Shown: positions 9,049 to 18,271, counted from the stretch's first letter. The stretch is DNA of 35,974 bases from Enterococcus sp. (GCF_022711995.1 NZ_JALAHI010000006.1:1-35974), one strand, 5' to 3'. A program made the numbers and translations. Notes: generated by a model from the letters alone, not told the origin.

Positions 9049-10191
9049 ATGAAAACAGAGATGTTAGCAATGATCCTCGCAGGGGGACAAGGCACGCGGT
9101 TAGGGAAGTTGACCAAGAATATTGCCAAACCTGCCGTACCTTTTGGCGGTCGGTATCGTATTATCGATTTCACATTAAGCAACTGTGTCAATTCAGGAAT
9201 CAAAAATGTTGGTGTGGTGACACAATATCAACCGTTGGCATTGAATAACCATATTGGAAATGGTTCAAGTTGGGGATTAGACGGTATTAGTACAGGGGTA
9301 ACGATTTTACAACCTTATTCCAATTCCGAAGGTGGAAAATGGTTTGAAGGAACCGCTCATGCGATTTACCAAAATATCGCCTACATTGACGAAATGGATC
9401 CCCAATACGTCTTGGTGTTATCCGGGGACCATATCTACAAGATGGACTACGAAGAAATGTTGGAAAAACACAAGGAAAACAATGCATCACTGACGGTTGC
9501 CGTGTTGGAAGTACCGATGAAAGATGCTTCCCGCTTTGGTATCATGAATACAGATAAACATGATCGAATCATTGAATTCGATGAAAAACCAGCAGAGCCG
9601 AAAAGCAATTTGGCTTCTATGGGCATTTATATTTTTGACTGGGCACGTTTACGCAGCGTCTTGTTAAGCAATTATACAAAAGATGGCGAAATGGTCGATT
9701 TTGGGAAACATGTCATTCCGTCTTACTTGGAAAGTGGCGACAATGTTTTCGCGTATCGTTTTTCAGGGTATTGGAAAGACGTCGGTACCATCGACTCCCT
9801 GTGGGAAGCCAATATGGAATTTATTGATCCCGAAATGGAATTAGGCATTCGCGATAAAAATTGGCAAGTTTTCTCAAAAAATCCGATCGCACCACCACAT
9901 TTCATCACAGAAACAGGTTCTGCAAAAAATTCGTTGATCATGGACGGTTGTTATGTTGCGGGTGATATTGAACATAGTATTTTATCGGAAAATGTTCAAG
10001 TCAAAGAAGGAACCTCAATCAAAGACAGTGTGGTTATGCCTGGGGCTGTCATTGGAAAAAATGTGACACTAAAACGCGCGATCATTGGCGAAAATGCAGT
10101 GATCGGTGATGATGCCGTAATAGACGGAACGGACGAAATCGCTGTTGTCGGTTATTCTGAAGTGATAGGAGTGACGATTGATGAGAACTAA
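9049..10191 (+). CDS. glgC: Glucose-1-phosphate adenylyltransferase, catalytic subunit
   Basis: Makes ADP-glucose from ATP and glucose-1-phosphate, the committed step of bacterial glycogen synthesis; the released PPi is removed by enzymes such as PpaC. It has 380 residues, matching Bacillus GlgC. The nucleotide-binding loop LAGGQGTRL is intact at the N-terminus, with [15 protein letters not shown] and the sugar-phosphate region [11 protein letters not shown]. The last ~100 residues form a left-handed beta-helix of hexapeptide repeats. The ATG at 9049 gives the family N-terminus [13 protein letters not shown], although its ribosome binding site (GGCGGC) is weak; a TTG at 8983 and an ATG at 8998 are less likely. 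It overlaps glgD by 11 bp. Confidence 0.95.
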   Translation: MKTEMLAMILAGGQGTRLGKLTKNIAKPAVPFGGRYRIIDFTLSNCVNSGIKNVGVVTQYQPLALNNHIGNGSSWGLDGISTGVTILQPYSNSEGGKWFEGTAHAIYQNIAYIDEMDPQYVLVLSGDHIYKMDYEEMLEKHKENNASLTVAVLEVPMKDASRFGIMNTDKHDRIIEFDEKPAEPKSNLASMGIYIFDWARLRSVLLSNYTKDGEMVDFGKHVIPSYLESGDNVFAYRFSGYWKDVGTIDSLWEANMEFIDPEMELGIRDKNWQVFSKNPIAPPHFITETGSAKNSLIMDGCYVAGDIEHSILSENVQVKEGTSIKDSVVMPGAVIGKNVTLKRAIIGENAVIGDDAVIDGTDEIAVVGYSEVIGVTIDEN

Positions 10192-11332
10192 TAAAATGTG
10201 TGGCATTTTAGGCAGTCTGCATCGCTACCAAGAATTGATGCCTTTAACGGAAAATCGGCCGTTATCGACATTGTTGTTTGACTGTAAATATCGCTTGATT
10301 GATTTCAATTTATCAAGTATGGAAAATGCCAATATCAAACAAGTGTATATGATTTTTAACGAAGGAGAGACGCAATCCGTTTTTGACCACATTGGTGGCG
10401 GAAAAGAATGGAATTTAGATGGTGTTCAAAATCGTTTCTTTATTCATTTGTTCCAAGATTCATTGAAGCAACAAGCAGCGGGGCAAGAATATTACTATAG
10501 CGTGATTGATTACTTGGAAAAATCAAAATCAGAACACACCGTGTATATGGGCAGCAAAATTCTGTGCAACATCGATTTGCGTGCGTTGCTGAAAATCCAT
10601 CAGTTACAGAAAAAAGAAATGACCGTCGTCTACAAACGGATCAGCAGCAACAATGTGAGTGAAAATGATTTGCTCTTATCAGTGGATGAAGAAGGTCATT
10701 TGAAGGATGCGGTCCCAGCGAAAAAGAGTGAGTCAGAAGACATGGTCAACCTTTGTACGGACATCTTTATCATCAAGACGGAACGTTTGATTGAAGCCTT
10801 GAAAGAAGGTCAAGCGAAGGGAGCTACACCAAACTTAGGCCGTTTCTTGCGTGAACGGATCTCTGTCGAAAATACTAGTGTGTATGAATATACAGGCTAT
10901 TTAAGCAATGTTTACGATATTCAATCCTATTATCAAACCAACATGGATATGTTAGATGTTCATAAATTTACTTCATTGCTCTATTCCAATCAAAAAATTT
11001 ACACCAAGTTGAAAAACGAAGTGCCAACCTATTATGCAGAAACCTCGGATGTCAAAAATAGTCATTTTGCTTCTGGGTGTATCGTGGAAGGGTCAGTGGA
11101 ACGCTCACTTGTTGCCCGCAGAACAACGATCCATCCGAATGCGCATGTCAAAGACACGATCATTTTTGGCAATAATGAAATCAAAGAAGGCGCAGAAGTT
11201 TCCTATGCGATTCTCGATAAGAATGTTGTGATCGCAGAAGGTATCACAGTTAGAGGGACTCTGGAAGCGCCAATCGTGATCAAAAAAAATACCCATGTAA
11301 CGGAAGATCTTATCGGAGGAGTAACCGCATGA
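10181..11332 (+). CDS. glgD: ADP-glucose pyrophosphorylase regulatory subunit
   Basis: Paralogue of GlgC with 383 residues. It keeps the nucleotidyltransferase and beta-helix architecture, but the N-terminal phosphate-binding loop is degenerate: GlgC's LAGGQGTRL is replaced by [12 protein letters not shown]. In bacilli GlgD is non-catalytic and raises activity when assembled with GlgC; the same role is inferred here. [24 protein letters not shown] aligns with the conserved [15 protein letters not shown] region. The ATG at 10181 sits 9 nt after AGGAG and overlaps glgC by 11 bp, and the 3' end overlaps glgA by 4 bp, so translational coupling and matched stoichiometry are likely. Confidence 0.94.
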   Translation: MRTNKMCGILGSLHRYQELMPLTENRPLSTLLFDCKYRLIDFNLSSMENANIKQVYMIFNEGETQSVFDHIGGGKEWNLDGVQNRFFIHLFQDSLKQQAAGQEYYYSVIDYLEKSKSEHTVYMGSKILCNIDLRALLKIHQLQKKEMTVVYKRISSNNVSENDLLLSVDEEGHLKDAVPAKKSESEDMVNLCTDIFIIKTERLIEALKEGQAKGATPNLGRFLRERISVENTSVYEYTGYLSNVYDIQSYYQTNMDMLDVHKFTSLLYSNQKIYTKLKNEVPTYYAETSDVKNSHFASGCIVEGSVERSLVARRTTIHPNAHVKDTIIFGNNEIKEGAEVSYAILDKNVVIAEGITVRGTLEAPIVIKKNTHVTEDLIGGVTA

Positions 11333-12759
11333 AGGTTTTATTTGCAGCAGCAGAATGTGCACCATTTTTCAAAACAGGCGGATTAGGGGATGTCGTAGGG
11401 GCATTGCCTAAAGAGCTTGTAAAAAAAGGGGTAGAAACTGTCGTTGTCCTGCCATTTTTCACAAAAATGGCAGCGGAGTATCAGGAACAGTTGGAAGATT
11501 GTTTCTCATTTGAAGTCAATGTGGGCTGGCGGAAGCAGTATTGTGGGCTGAAGAAATTGGTCCGCAACGATGTGACCTACTATTTTATCGATAATCTGTA
11601 CTATTTTGGTCGCGAAAATTTATACGATTATTATGATGACGGCGAACGGTTTGCCTTCTTTCAACTTGCCACCATTGAAATGATGGAGAGAGTGGATTTC
11701 ATTCCTGACGTGATTCATGTCAATGATTACCACACAGCGATGATTCCTTTTCTTCTGAAAGAAAAGTATCATTGGATCAATGCTTATCAGAATATACGCA
11801 CCGTTTTAACGATCCATAATATTGGCTTTCAAGGGTGGTACAGCCGAGACATCTTACCAGACTTGTTTGGTATGGGGACAGAGCGCTACGATGACGGGAC
11901 CCTACGCTTGAATGATTGCCTGAATTTCATGAAAGCAGGAATTTTATATGCCGATCGCATTACGACGGTCAGCCCTTCGTATAGCGAAGAAATCAAAACA
12001 CCAGAATTCGGCTGTGGGCTGGAAGTGATTCTAAGAATGGAATCTGGAAAATTGCAGGGGATCTTGAATGGGATTGACTATGAAACCAACGATCCTGCCA
12101 CAGATCCTTTGCTGCCTTATCATTTCACTGCGGAGGAAATGTCTGGCAAAGCGGCGAACAAGCAAGAATTGCAACGATTGCTAGGGCTGCCAGAACGGGA
12201 TGTACCGTTGATTACAGTGGTCAGTCGCCTGACTACTCAAAAAGGCTTCCATCTTGTGATGCCGGAAATGGAAAATCTGTTGCAGTTTGATGTGCAATTT
12301 GCACTGTTGGGAACCGGTGAAAGAGAATTTGAAGATGGTTTTCGTTATTTTGCTGCCAAGTACCCAGAGAAATGTGCCGCTGTGATTTCTTTTGATATTG
12401 CATTGGCGCAAAAGATGTATGCGGGAGCAGATTTATTCTTGATGCCTTCCTCTTTCGAACCTTGCGGGCTTTCGCAAATGATTGCCATGCGTTACGGGAC
12501 ATTGCCTGTGGTGCATGAGATTGGCGGACTGAGAGATACCGTAGAATCTTACAATCCAATCACCCAGCAAGGCACCGGCTTTGGGTTCCAAGAATTCACC
12601 CCGTTTTACTTGATGAATGCTGTGAAACAGGGAATCCTGCTTTATCAAGATGAGCCAAAAACGTGGCAATCTTTACAGGCACAAGCGATGAAAAAAGATT
12701 TTAGTTGGGACATTAGTTCTGAACAATATATTGATCTCTACCAAGAGATCAAAGTATAA
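11329..12759 (+). CDS. glgA: Glycogen synthase (ADP-glucose dependent)
   Basis: GT5 glycosyltransferase with two Rossmann domains that extends alpha-1,4-glucan chains from ADP-glucose. It has 476 residues, the normal bacterial length. The ADP-glucose-binding signature KTGGLGDV begins at Lys15, and the C-terminal donor-site motif SSFEPCGLSQM with a following GGLRDTV is intact. The ATG overlaps the glgD stop as ATGA, with GGAGGA 8 nt upstream. It is the fourth gene of the operon. A hairpin follows that may reduce read-through into glgP. The assignment is firm. Confidence 0.97.
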   Translation: MKVLFAAAECAPFFKTGGLGDVVGALPKELVKKGVETVVVLPFFTKMAAEYQEQLEDCFSFEVNVGWRKQYCGLKKLVRNDVTYYFIDNLYYFGRENLYDYYDDGERFAFFQLATIEMMERVDFIPDVIHVNDYHTAMIPFLLKEKYHWINAYQNIRTVLTIHNIGFQGWYSRDILPDLFGMGTERYDDGTLRLNDCLNFMKAGILYADRITTVSPSYSEEIKTPEFGCGLEVILRMESGKLQGILNGIDYETNDPATDPLLPYHFTAEEMSGKAANKQELQRLLGLPERDVPLITVVSRLTTQKGFHLVMPEMENLLQFDVQFALLGTGEREFEDGFRYFAAKYPEKCAAVISFDIALAQKMYAGADLFLMPSSFEPCGLSQMIAMRYGTLPVVHEIGGLRDTVESYNPITQQGTGFGFQEFTPFYLMNAVKQGILLYQDEPKTWQSLQAQAMKKDFSWDISSEQYIDLYQEIKV

Positions 12760-12769
12760 TCAAGTAGAA

Positions 12770-12854
12770 GACAGAAGTATTCATTAGTCTGAAAGTGGAG
12801 CAGGTTGGAAAGAACGACCTGGCGACAAAGGCGATTGGAGCTTCTGTCCTTTTT
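12770..12854 (+). promoter_or_regulatory. Hairpin between glgA and glgP, possible attenuator
   Basis: GACAGAAG (12770-12777) pairs with CTTCTGTC (12841-12848), a perfect 8-bp stem followed by C and five T. Its 63-nt loop contains a second hairpin, CAGGT/ACCTG. The structure lies inside the operon, 10 nt after the glgA stop, so it could act as a partial terminator or attenuator that lowers glgP expression relative to glgBCDA. I see no T-box or known riboswitch signature. Confidence 0.4.
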
Positions 12855-12887
12855 CATACCAACCAGTCATAAAGGAGTGAATCATTC

Positions 12888-15314
12888 ATGGAGAAAGCCA
12901 CCTTGCAAGAATTATTAGAAAGCCGATTGAAAGATATCTTTTCGATCGAGATCGCTGAAGCATCCCCACAGGAATTATTTTTAGCTTTAGCGAATGTTGT
13001 CAGAAGCTGCTATGCGGATGATTGGAGCCAAACGCGAAAAAATCTGCTAGTTGAACAGCAAAAACAAGCCTATTATTTTTCAATCGAATTTTTGCCGGGA
13101 AAACTGCTGAAAAGCAATCTGCTGAATTTGGGGTTGTTGGATACTGCAGAAGCTGTTTTTAATGAGCTGTCCTTTTCACTGGATGAGGTGGCTGAAGTTG
13201 AACAGGACATGGCGCTAGGAAATGGTGGACTGGGGCGTTTGGCTTCCTGCTTTATGGATTCTCTGGCTTCATTAGGATTGCCGGGAAATGGGAACGGCAT
13301 TCGTTATAATTATGGGCTTTTTAAGCAAAAATTTGTCGATGGACATCAAGTCGAATTGCCAGATGACTGGTTGCGTGCCGGAAATGTCTGGGAAGTACGA
13401 AAAGAAAGTAAAGCTGTCGATATCCAATACGGCGGCGAAGTATATTTGATTGAAGATGAACACGGAAGATTACGTCCAGAACGCCATGGCGGCTATACGT
13501 GGCGAGCAGTCCCTTATGATACCGGAATGGTTGGTTACCAAAATGATATGATCAATACATTACGACTATGGAGTGTCGAGGTTCCTGCAGCGGAAGAAGC
13601 CAAGTATGCCACAATCGAGTCCCGCCGTTCATTGGAAGATTTGACCGCTGTGTTGTATCCAGATGATTCCAATGAAAGAGGCAAGAAAACGCGACTGATG
13701 CAGGAGTACTTCTTTGTTTCAGCTGGGATGCAAAGTATCCTTCGTTACTACCTTAAATTGAATCACCCACTGACCATGATGAGTGAAAAGATCGCTATCC
13801 ATATCAATGATACCCATCCTGCGCTTTGTGTCACAGAATTGATGCGGTTGCTGCTGGACGAACATGACTTGTCTTGGGAACAAGCTTGGGCTATCACAGT
13901 AAAAGTTATGAGTTACACCAACCATACGATCATGGCGGAAGCGTTAGAAAAATGGCCGATTGATCTCTTCAAGGAAGTGTTGCCTCGCAATTACCAAATC
14001 ATTGAAGAAATCGATCGTCGTTATCTCGAAGAATACGCAGAAGTCCATGAAGCCTCATTGCTTGAGCGAACGCGGATCATTATTGATGATCAAGTCCATA
14101 TGGCGCACTTAGCAATTATTGGCAGCCATAGTGTCAACGGTGTGGCAAAACTGCATTCCGATTTGTTGAAATCCGTCGTGCTGCATGATTTTTATCAGAT
14201 TTTTCCGGAACGTTTTAATAATAAAACCAATGGGATTGCACAACGTCGGTGGTTACAACTAGCTAATCGCCCCTTGGCAAAGGTTTTGGACACCACTATT
14301 GGAACCAGTTGGCGTACCAATCCGCAAGACTTGCAACTATTGAAAAACTACCAAGAAGATCCCGCCGTCCTCCAACGATTGGCAGATGCAAAATTGGCGA
14401 ATAAACAAGCCTTAGCCGAATATATTCAGCAGACAACCGGGATCGAAGTGGATCCCACCGCGATTTTTGATGTTCAAATCAAGCGGCTCCATGCCTATAA
14501 ACGTCAGCTGCTGAATGTGATGCATATTTTGAAACTCTACTTTGACTTGAAAGATGACCCTCAAACACCGATTCATCCAAGAGTCTTTATTTTCGGAGCA
14601 AAGGCTGCCCCTAGTTATCATTATGCCAAAGCCATCATTAAAGTGATCAATGAGGTGGCCAATCTGATCAATCATGATCCAGCGATCAATGACAAACTGA
14701 AAGTCGTCTTTTTGGAAAATTACAACGTGACATTAGCGGAACGGATCATTCCCGCCGCAGATGTTAGTGAACAAATCTCCTTAGCCTCAAAAGAAGCTTC
14801 CGGTACTAGCAACATGAAATTGATGTTGAACGGGGCAGTTACGATTGCGACATTGGATGGTGCCAACATCGAGATTCGAGATGCGATTGGGGATGAGAAC
14901 ATCGCTATTTTCGGATTAACTGAGGAAGAGGTCTATGCTTATTATGCCCAACAGAACTATTCTGCTTATGGGTATTATGAAGAGGATCCTGTACTGCAAC
15001 GGGTCGTGAATGCCTTTATTGACGGGACGATTCCTAATATTGAAAGAGAAGGCCGAGAAGTGTTTGATTCACTGTTGAAATACAATGATGAATACTTCTT
15101 ATTGAAAGATTTCAAATCTTATTGTGATGCCCAATATCGGGTGGATTTAGCCTACAAAGACCAGCAGCGTTGGCAGGCGATCAGTTTGATGAACATCGCC
15201 AATGCCGGCAATTTTTCTGCGGATTATACCGTGCAAAATTATGCTGATGACATCTGGCAGATCGAACCATTGTACGCCCATGTCAAAGAGCCAAATTCAG
15301 CCAGCCTGACTTGA
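12888..15314 (+). CDS. glgP: Glycogen/maltodextrin phosphorylase
   Basis: PLP-dependent GT35 enzyme that releases glucose-1-phosphate from alpha-1,4-glucans. It has 808 residues, within the family range. The PLP-binding lysine is Lys644 in EASGTSNMKLMLNG, and the substrate-site segments HINDTHPAL and FDVQIKRLHAYKRQLLN are conserved. The ATG is preceded by AAAGGAG, 10 nt away. It is the last recognised gene of the glg operon, behind a hairpin that may attenuate it, and pairs synthesis and breakdown in one unit. MalP-type activity on maltodextrins cannot be excluded from sequence alone. The family assignment is firm. Confidence 0.95.
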   Translation: MEKATLQELLESRLKDIFSIEIAEASPQELFLALANVVRSCYADDWSQTRKNLLVEQQKQAYYFSIEFLPGKLLKSNLLNLGLLDTAEAVFNELSFSLDEVAEVEQDMALGNGGLGRLASCFMDSLASLGLPGNGNGIRYNYGLFKQKFVDGHQVELPDDWLRAGNVWEVRKESKAVDIQYGGEVYLIEDEHGRLRPERHGGYTWRAVPYDTGMVGYQNDMINTLRLWSVEVPAAEEAKYATIESRRSLEDLTAVLYPDDSNERGKKTRLMQEYFFVSAGMQSILRYYLKLNHPLTMMSEKIAIHINDTHPALCVTELMRLLLDEHDLSWEQAWAITVKVMSYTNHTIMAEALEKWPIDLFKEVLPRNYQIIEEIDRRYLEEYAEVHEASLLERTRIIIDDQVHMAHLAIIGSHSVNGVAKLHSDLLKSVVLHDFYQIFPERFNNKTNGIAQRRWLQLANRPLAKVLDTTIGTSWRTNPQDLQLLKNYQEDPAVLQRLADAKLANKQALAEYIQQTTGIEVDPTAIFDVQIKRLHAYKRQLLNVMHILKLYFDLKDDPQTPIHPRVFIFGAKAAPSYHYAKAIIKVINEVANLINHDPAINDKLKVVFLENYNVTLAERIIPAADVSEQISLASKEASGTSNMKLMLNGAVTIATLDGANIEIRDAIGDENIAIFGLTEEEVYAYYAQQNYSAYGYYEEDPVLQRVVNAFIDGTIPNIEREGREVFDSLLKYNDEYFLLKDFKSYCDAQYRVDLAYKDQQRWQAISLMNIANAGNFSADYTVQNYADDIWQIEPLYAHVKEPNSASLT

Positions 15315-15364
15315 TGTTCGATTGGATCCATCAGTGAATGATTCAAAAAGGAGCCGCAGCTTTC

Positions 15365-16177
15365 GTGAATTATTCTCTGAAATATGATATGATTATAAAA
15401 AATCGCAACCAGAGGATGAGTGAATTGGCAAATTATTTAGATGTGAAACGCAAACATTTTCGTTTTCCAGCATATGATGACCAAGAAGGTGTCAAGCTGC
15501 AACCCAAAAATAAAGGAGCCTTCAGTCAAGCGGATGATTGGATCTTGACAGAAATAAAAGACAAACCTAGCACCAGCGGTCAAGAAATGGACGCTGCACG
15601 CTCGCTGCGGCGGAAGGTTCCTTCCAGTCACTCCAATTATGGTCATAGCATTCGGCAAAAAGAAGAACTAGCGCAGCATCGTGCCAATTTGCCTAGCTAT
15701 GGCAAACGACCAATACAAGAAAATACCCCTACAGGGAAAACAAATCTTTTTGGCAATGAGAAGCGGCGCTCTTCTTATCAAGTGACTAGTAAAGTCGAGC
15801 AGGCTGAAGCACCAGCACCAAAAAAAAATGAGTATTCTGGCAGATCGTATTTTGTACCGAAGTATATTCCTGCATCTATTATCCCAGAGCAGGAAAAAGA
15901 AGAAATCACCTCAGAAGAAGTCATGGATTCTATGGAGAAACCCCGCGAATCTTATTTGCTTTTTGATACTGAACCAGCAGCCTATCAAGTGAAAGAAGGC
16001 AACGATCCTACTGTTAAAAAGTTTAATCGTCCGCAATCTGTGGGTATGACTCGGCGAGAATTTCGAGGCATGAACAAGAAGAATGGGGACAAAAGAGCAG
16101 TGCTAGATCGCTCATTAGCAGGTATGATTGAAGAAGGACAAGCGGAAGGCAATCAAAACGGCTATTTTCGGAACTGA
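15365..16177 (+). CDS. Unknown, probably disordered protein after glgP
   Basis: Hypothetical protein of about 270 residues that I do not recognise. It is rich in charged residues, Ser, Pro, Asn and Gln, with no membrane segment or signal peptide, so most of it is probably disordered. Basic blocks lie at the N-terminus (KRKHFRF), the middle (RRKVPSSHSNYGHSIRQKEE) and the C-terminus (TRREFRGMNKKNGDKR). A conspicuous hydrophobic segment, SYFVPKYIPASIIP, might be a docking motif. The GTG at 15365 is chosen for AAAAAGGAG 11 nt upstream. Alternatives are ATG 15338, ATG 15416 (SD touching the start) and TTG 15425 (AGAGG 9 nt upstream). An extended -10 (TGATATGAT, 15385-15393) inside the 5' end would fit the shorter forms. 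It is 50 bp after glgP, but a link to glycogen is unproven. Confidence 0.7.
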   Translation: MNYSLKYDMIIKNRNQRMSELANYLDVKRKHFRFPAYDDQEGVKLQPKNKGAFSQADDWILTEIKDKPSTSGQEMDAARSLRRKVPSSHSNYGHSIRQKEELAQHRANLPSYGKRPIQENTPTGKTNLFGNEKRRSSYQVTSKVEQAEAPAPKKNEYSGRSYFVPKYIPASIIPEQEKEEITSEEVMDSMEKPRESYLLFDTEPAAYQVKEGNDPTVKKFNRPQSVGMTRREFRGMNKKNGDKRAVLDRSLAGMIEEGQAEGNQNGYFRN

Positions 16178-16256
16178 TCCGCTGTTGTTCTGAAAAATAT
16201 CTGATTCTGCCACTCATTCTAAGGCTAAAAAAGCAATGCAAAACAATCCATTAAAC

Positions 16257-16355
16257 AACTATCCGAATCCTAGATGAAAGTTGCCTTAGCAGCTTGCGCA
16301 AAAGGGCTAGCTGCTAACAGCAGTTGAACTTGTCTTCGATTCGGATAGTTTTTTT
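16257..16355 (+). terminator. Nested-hairpin terminator
   Basis: AACTATCCGAATC (16257-16269) and GATTCGGATAGTT (16338-16350) are a perfect 13-bp inverted repeat followed by TTTTT. Within the 68-nt loop, TTAGCAGCT (16286-16294) and AGCTGCTAA (16309-16317) form another perfect 9-bp stem. It ends the transcript of the unknown gene at 15365 and may also end one from the minus strand. Confidence 0.7.
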
Positions 16356-16413
16356 CGTTTGCTTATTGAATGTGTTGATATGTTCCTGCAGGAAGGCGCG
16401 AGCTAGCTCTTCG

Positions 16414-16560
16414 CTAAAAGCAGAGGACTTTCAAAAATTGCACAACAAAAATAGCAGGAAGGATCACCACAAAAAGTACAGCGAAAAAGAATTTCGTCTG
16501 TTCCAGAAAGCTATGGGCTTTTTGGTTTTTGATCCACGATTGTTTGGCTAAAAAAAGCAG
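16414..16560 (-). CDS. Possible small membrane protein with CTG start
   Basis: The minus-strand frame from CTG at 16560 to TAG at 16414 encodes 48 residues, beginning (M)LFLAKQSWIKNQKAH. A charged N-terminal part (KNQKAHSFLEQTK) is followed by one clear 24-residue hydrophobic segment, FFFAVLFVVILPAIFVVQFLKVL, ending just before the stop. GGGAGG lies 9 nt upstream of the CTG. No ATG, GTG or TTG is available in frame between the ribosome binding site and the conserved-looking part, so either a rare CTG start is used or the gene has lost its start. The frame occupies an otherwise empty gap and is divergent from the UPF0316 gene. It is unrecognised. Confidence 0.35.
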   Translation of the reverse strand: MLFLAKQSWIKNQKAHSFLEQTKFFFAVLFVVILPAIFVVQFLKVLCF

Positions 16561-16635
16561 AAGATTGTTCCTCCCTGCTCAATTAGTTTCACTTTTGAGT
16601 GGCTTTTGCTATTCTTAATTGAGGAGGGATACGGC

Positions 16636-17211
16636 ATGGAAATTGATTTGCAAATGTTAGCGATGATCTTCTTTATCAATCTGGCTTACGTCACATTGAA
16701 CACGATCCGTTTTTTATTAACGATGAAAGGGTATCGATTGATTGCGCCATTGGTGAGTATGGTCGAGATCACGATCTATATTTTAGGCTTGTCGATGGTA
16801 TTGGACCGTTTGGATAATCCCTTAAACCTGTTGTTTTATGCGTTAGGGTATGCTGCCGGGGTCAGTATCGGCATCAAACTCGAAGATCAGTTGGCTTTGG
16901 GCTATACGATGGTCACGGTGATTTTGCCCACCAACACAGATGAAGAAAAGAATTTACCAAAGATCCTGCGTCAAGAAGGCTACGGGGTCACACAAAGTTA
17001 TGGGGAAGGATTGGAAGGACCGCGATTGATCCTAGAAATTCTCTCCCAGCGCAAAAGTGAAAAGAAATTATTTCAAACGATCAAACAAGTCGAAGAACGG
17101 GCGTTTATCATCAGTTATGAACCCAAATATATCTCTGGCGGCTTTTGGACGAAAAAGGTCAGTCGTAGAGAAGCACGTATGAAAAAAGAACAAGTGAAAA
17201 AAAATCAATAG
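16636..17211 (+). CDS. UPF0316 (DUF2179) membrane protein
   Basis: Protein of 191 residues with three predicted N-terminal membrane helices (about 5-27, 34-55 and 62-78) and a cytoplasmic C-terminal half containing a DUF2179-type domain (EEKNLPKILRQEGYGVTQSYGEGLEGPRLILEIL). It belongs to the UPF0316/YebE-like family of Firmicutes. Its function is unknown; DUF2179 domains are thought to sense a ligand. The ATG at 16636 follows GAGGAGGG by 7 nt; an in-frame start at 16606 without a site would add ten atypical residues. It lies 65 bp before a metal-transporter gene, with no terminator between, so co-transcription is plausible. Confidence 0.9.
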   Translation: MEIDLQMLAMIFFINLAYVTLNTIRFLLTMKGYRLIAPLVSMVEITIYILGLSMVLDRLDNPLNLLFYALGYAAGVSIGIKLEDQLALGYTMVTVILPTNTDEEKNLPKILRQEGYGVTQSYGEGLEGPRLILEILSQRKSEKKLFQTIKQVEERAFIISYEPKYISGGFWTKKVSRREARMKKEQVKKNQ

Positions 17212-17276
17212 ACCTCTTGGCACCTCACATTTTCTATGGCAAAATAAGGCATTGATTTGGAAGGAAGCGAATTTGA

Positions 17277-18236
17277 ATGGAAAAACAAGCAAACGGTATG
17301 ATGGCGGTGATTGCGGCACTCATCTCGAATATTTTAGTTGCCATCAGCAAGTTTGTCGGCTACGCATTAAGCGGCAGTGCAGCAATGCTGAATGAAAGTA
17401 TTCATAGCGTGGTGGATTGCAGCAATCAAATCTTTCTTTTGATTGGTGACAAACGATCAACGAAAGGCCAAAGTGACCTTCACCAATTTGGCGAAGGACG
17501 AGCAAAATATTTTTTTAGTACGATCGTAGCAATGATGCTGTTTTTTGGTGGGGGCGCATTAGGTGTGATGGAGGCTTTTGAGAAGCTGCTGCACCCGGCC
17601 CATGAAGTTGGTAATACTTGGCTAGTGATTGGTATTTTGATCTTCGGTCTAGTAGTAGAAGGCAGTTCTTTGTGGATCGCAATCAAAGAGATTCGGACAT
17701 TGAACGTGGAAAAACAACCGATTTACCGTTTTTTGAAAGAAAGTCGCCACAGTGAGATTCTAATTATCTTCACGGAAGACTTTTGTGCAGTGATTGGTTT
17801 GACGCTAGCGATGATAGGAACAATTTTGACCATGATTACTGGCAATGCTTTTTTTGATGCCTTTAGCGGTTTGCTGATCGGTATTTTGTTGATGGTCGCT
17901 GCTATCTTTTTAGCCCGTGAATTTTATAGTCTGCTGATTGGTGAAAGTGTGACTAAAAGAGACTTGTTGTTGATCAAAGAAGCTTTTAACCGTCCAGATG
18001 TCGATCGGTTGTTGGATATTAAAACCGTGCATCTAGGCCCATCAGAAGTCTTAGTCGCTGCCAAAATCGATATCACAGCAAAACAAGAAGAGATCGGCTA
18101 TCAAATCATTAATGAGATCGAAGCAAAGATCCGCAGCTTGATGCCAGATAAAAAAATGTATATTTATATTGAAACAGATGAATATGATCCTCATTATATG
18201 GAGAAGCGGCGAAAACTTGTCCGACCGCAAGACTGA
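17277..18236 (+). CDS. Cation diffusion facilitator transporter
   Basis: CDF-family exporter of 319 residues, expected to move a divalent metal (Zn, Fe, Mn or Cd) out of the cytoplasm in exchange for protons. Six membrane helices occupy about residues 10-215. Metal site A is suggested by HSVVD in helix 2 (NESIHSVVDCSNQ) and ED in helix 5 (IFTEDFCAVIG), followed by a cytoplasmic C-terminal domain ending IYIETDEYDP. The HxxxD/ED pattern differs from the classic FieF DxxxD sites, so the metal is uncertain. The ATG follows AAGGAAG. It sits between the UPF0316 gene and efp. Confidence 0.93.
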   Translation: MEKQANGMMAVIAALISNILVAISKFVGYALSGSAAMLNESIHSVVDCSNQIFLLIGDKRSTKGQSDLHQFGEGRAKYFFSTIVAMMLFFGGGALGVMEAFEKLLHPAHEVGNTWLVIGILIFGLVVEGSSLWIAIKEIRTLNVEKQPIYRFLKESRHSEILIIFTEDFCAVIGLTLAMIGTILTMITGNAFFDAFSGLLIGILLMVAAIFLAREFYSLLIGESVTKRDLLLIKEAFNRPDVDRLLDIKTVHLGPSEVLVAAKIDITAKQEEIGYQIINEIEAKIRSLMPDKKMYIYIETDEYDPHYMEKRRKLVRPQD

Positions 18237-18262
18237 TTTTTGTAGAACAAAGCTGTTTTTTT

Positions 18263-18271
18263 TGATACAAT
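18263..18271 (+). promoter_or_regulatory. Extended -10 promoter of efp
   Basis: TGATACAAT forms a TG-extended -10 about 38 nt before the efp start codon. The -35 (TAGAAC at 18243) matches poorly. It lies just after the CDF gene, suggesting that efp is transcribed on its own. Confidence 0.45.

Noticed and set aside
10181-11332. glgD as a decayed pseudogene of glgC
   Set aside because: The frame is intact at full length, with tight overlaps on both sides. Loss of the catalytic loop is the normal state of GlgD regulatory subunits.
12760-12887. T-box or other known riboswitch before glgP
   Set aside because: No T-box sequence (TGGNACCGCG-like) or other conserved aptamer core is visible; only the hairpins are reported.
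16274-16327. 17-codon frame (MKVALAACAKGLAANSS) in the nested terminator
   Set aside because: No ribosome binding site; its alternating Ala/Leu composition follows from the 9-bp inverted repeat that it contains.
16324-16551. 75-codon plus-strand frame with a hydrophobic, cysteine-containing start
   Set aside because: It begins inside the right side of a terminator hairpin, has no ribosome binding site and ends in lysine-rich low-complexity sequence. The opposite strand has a better small ORF.
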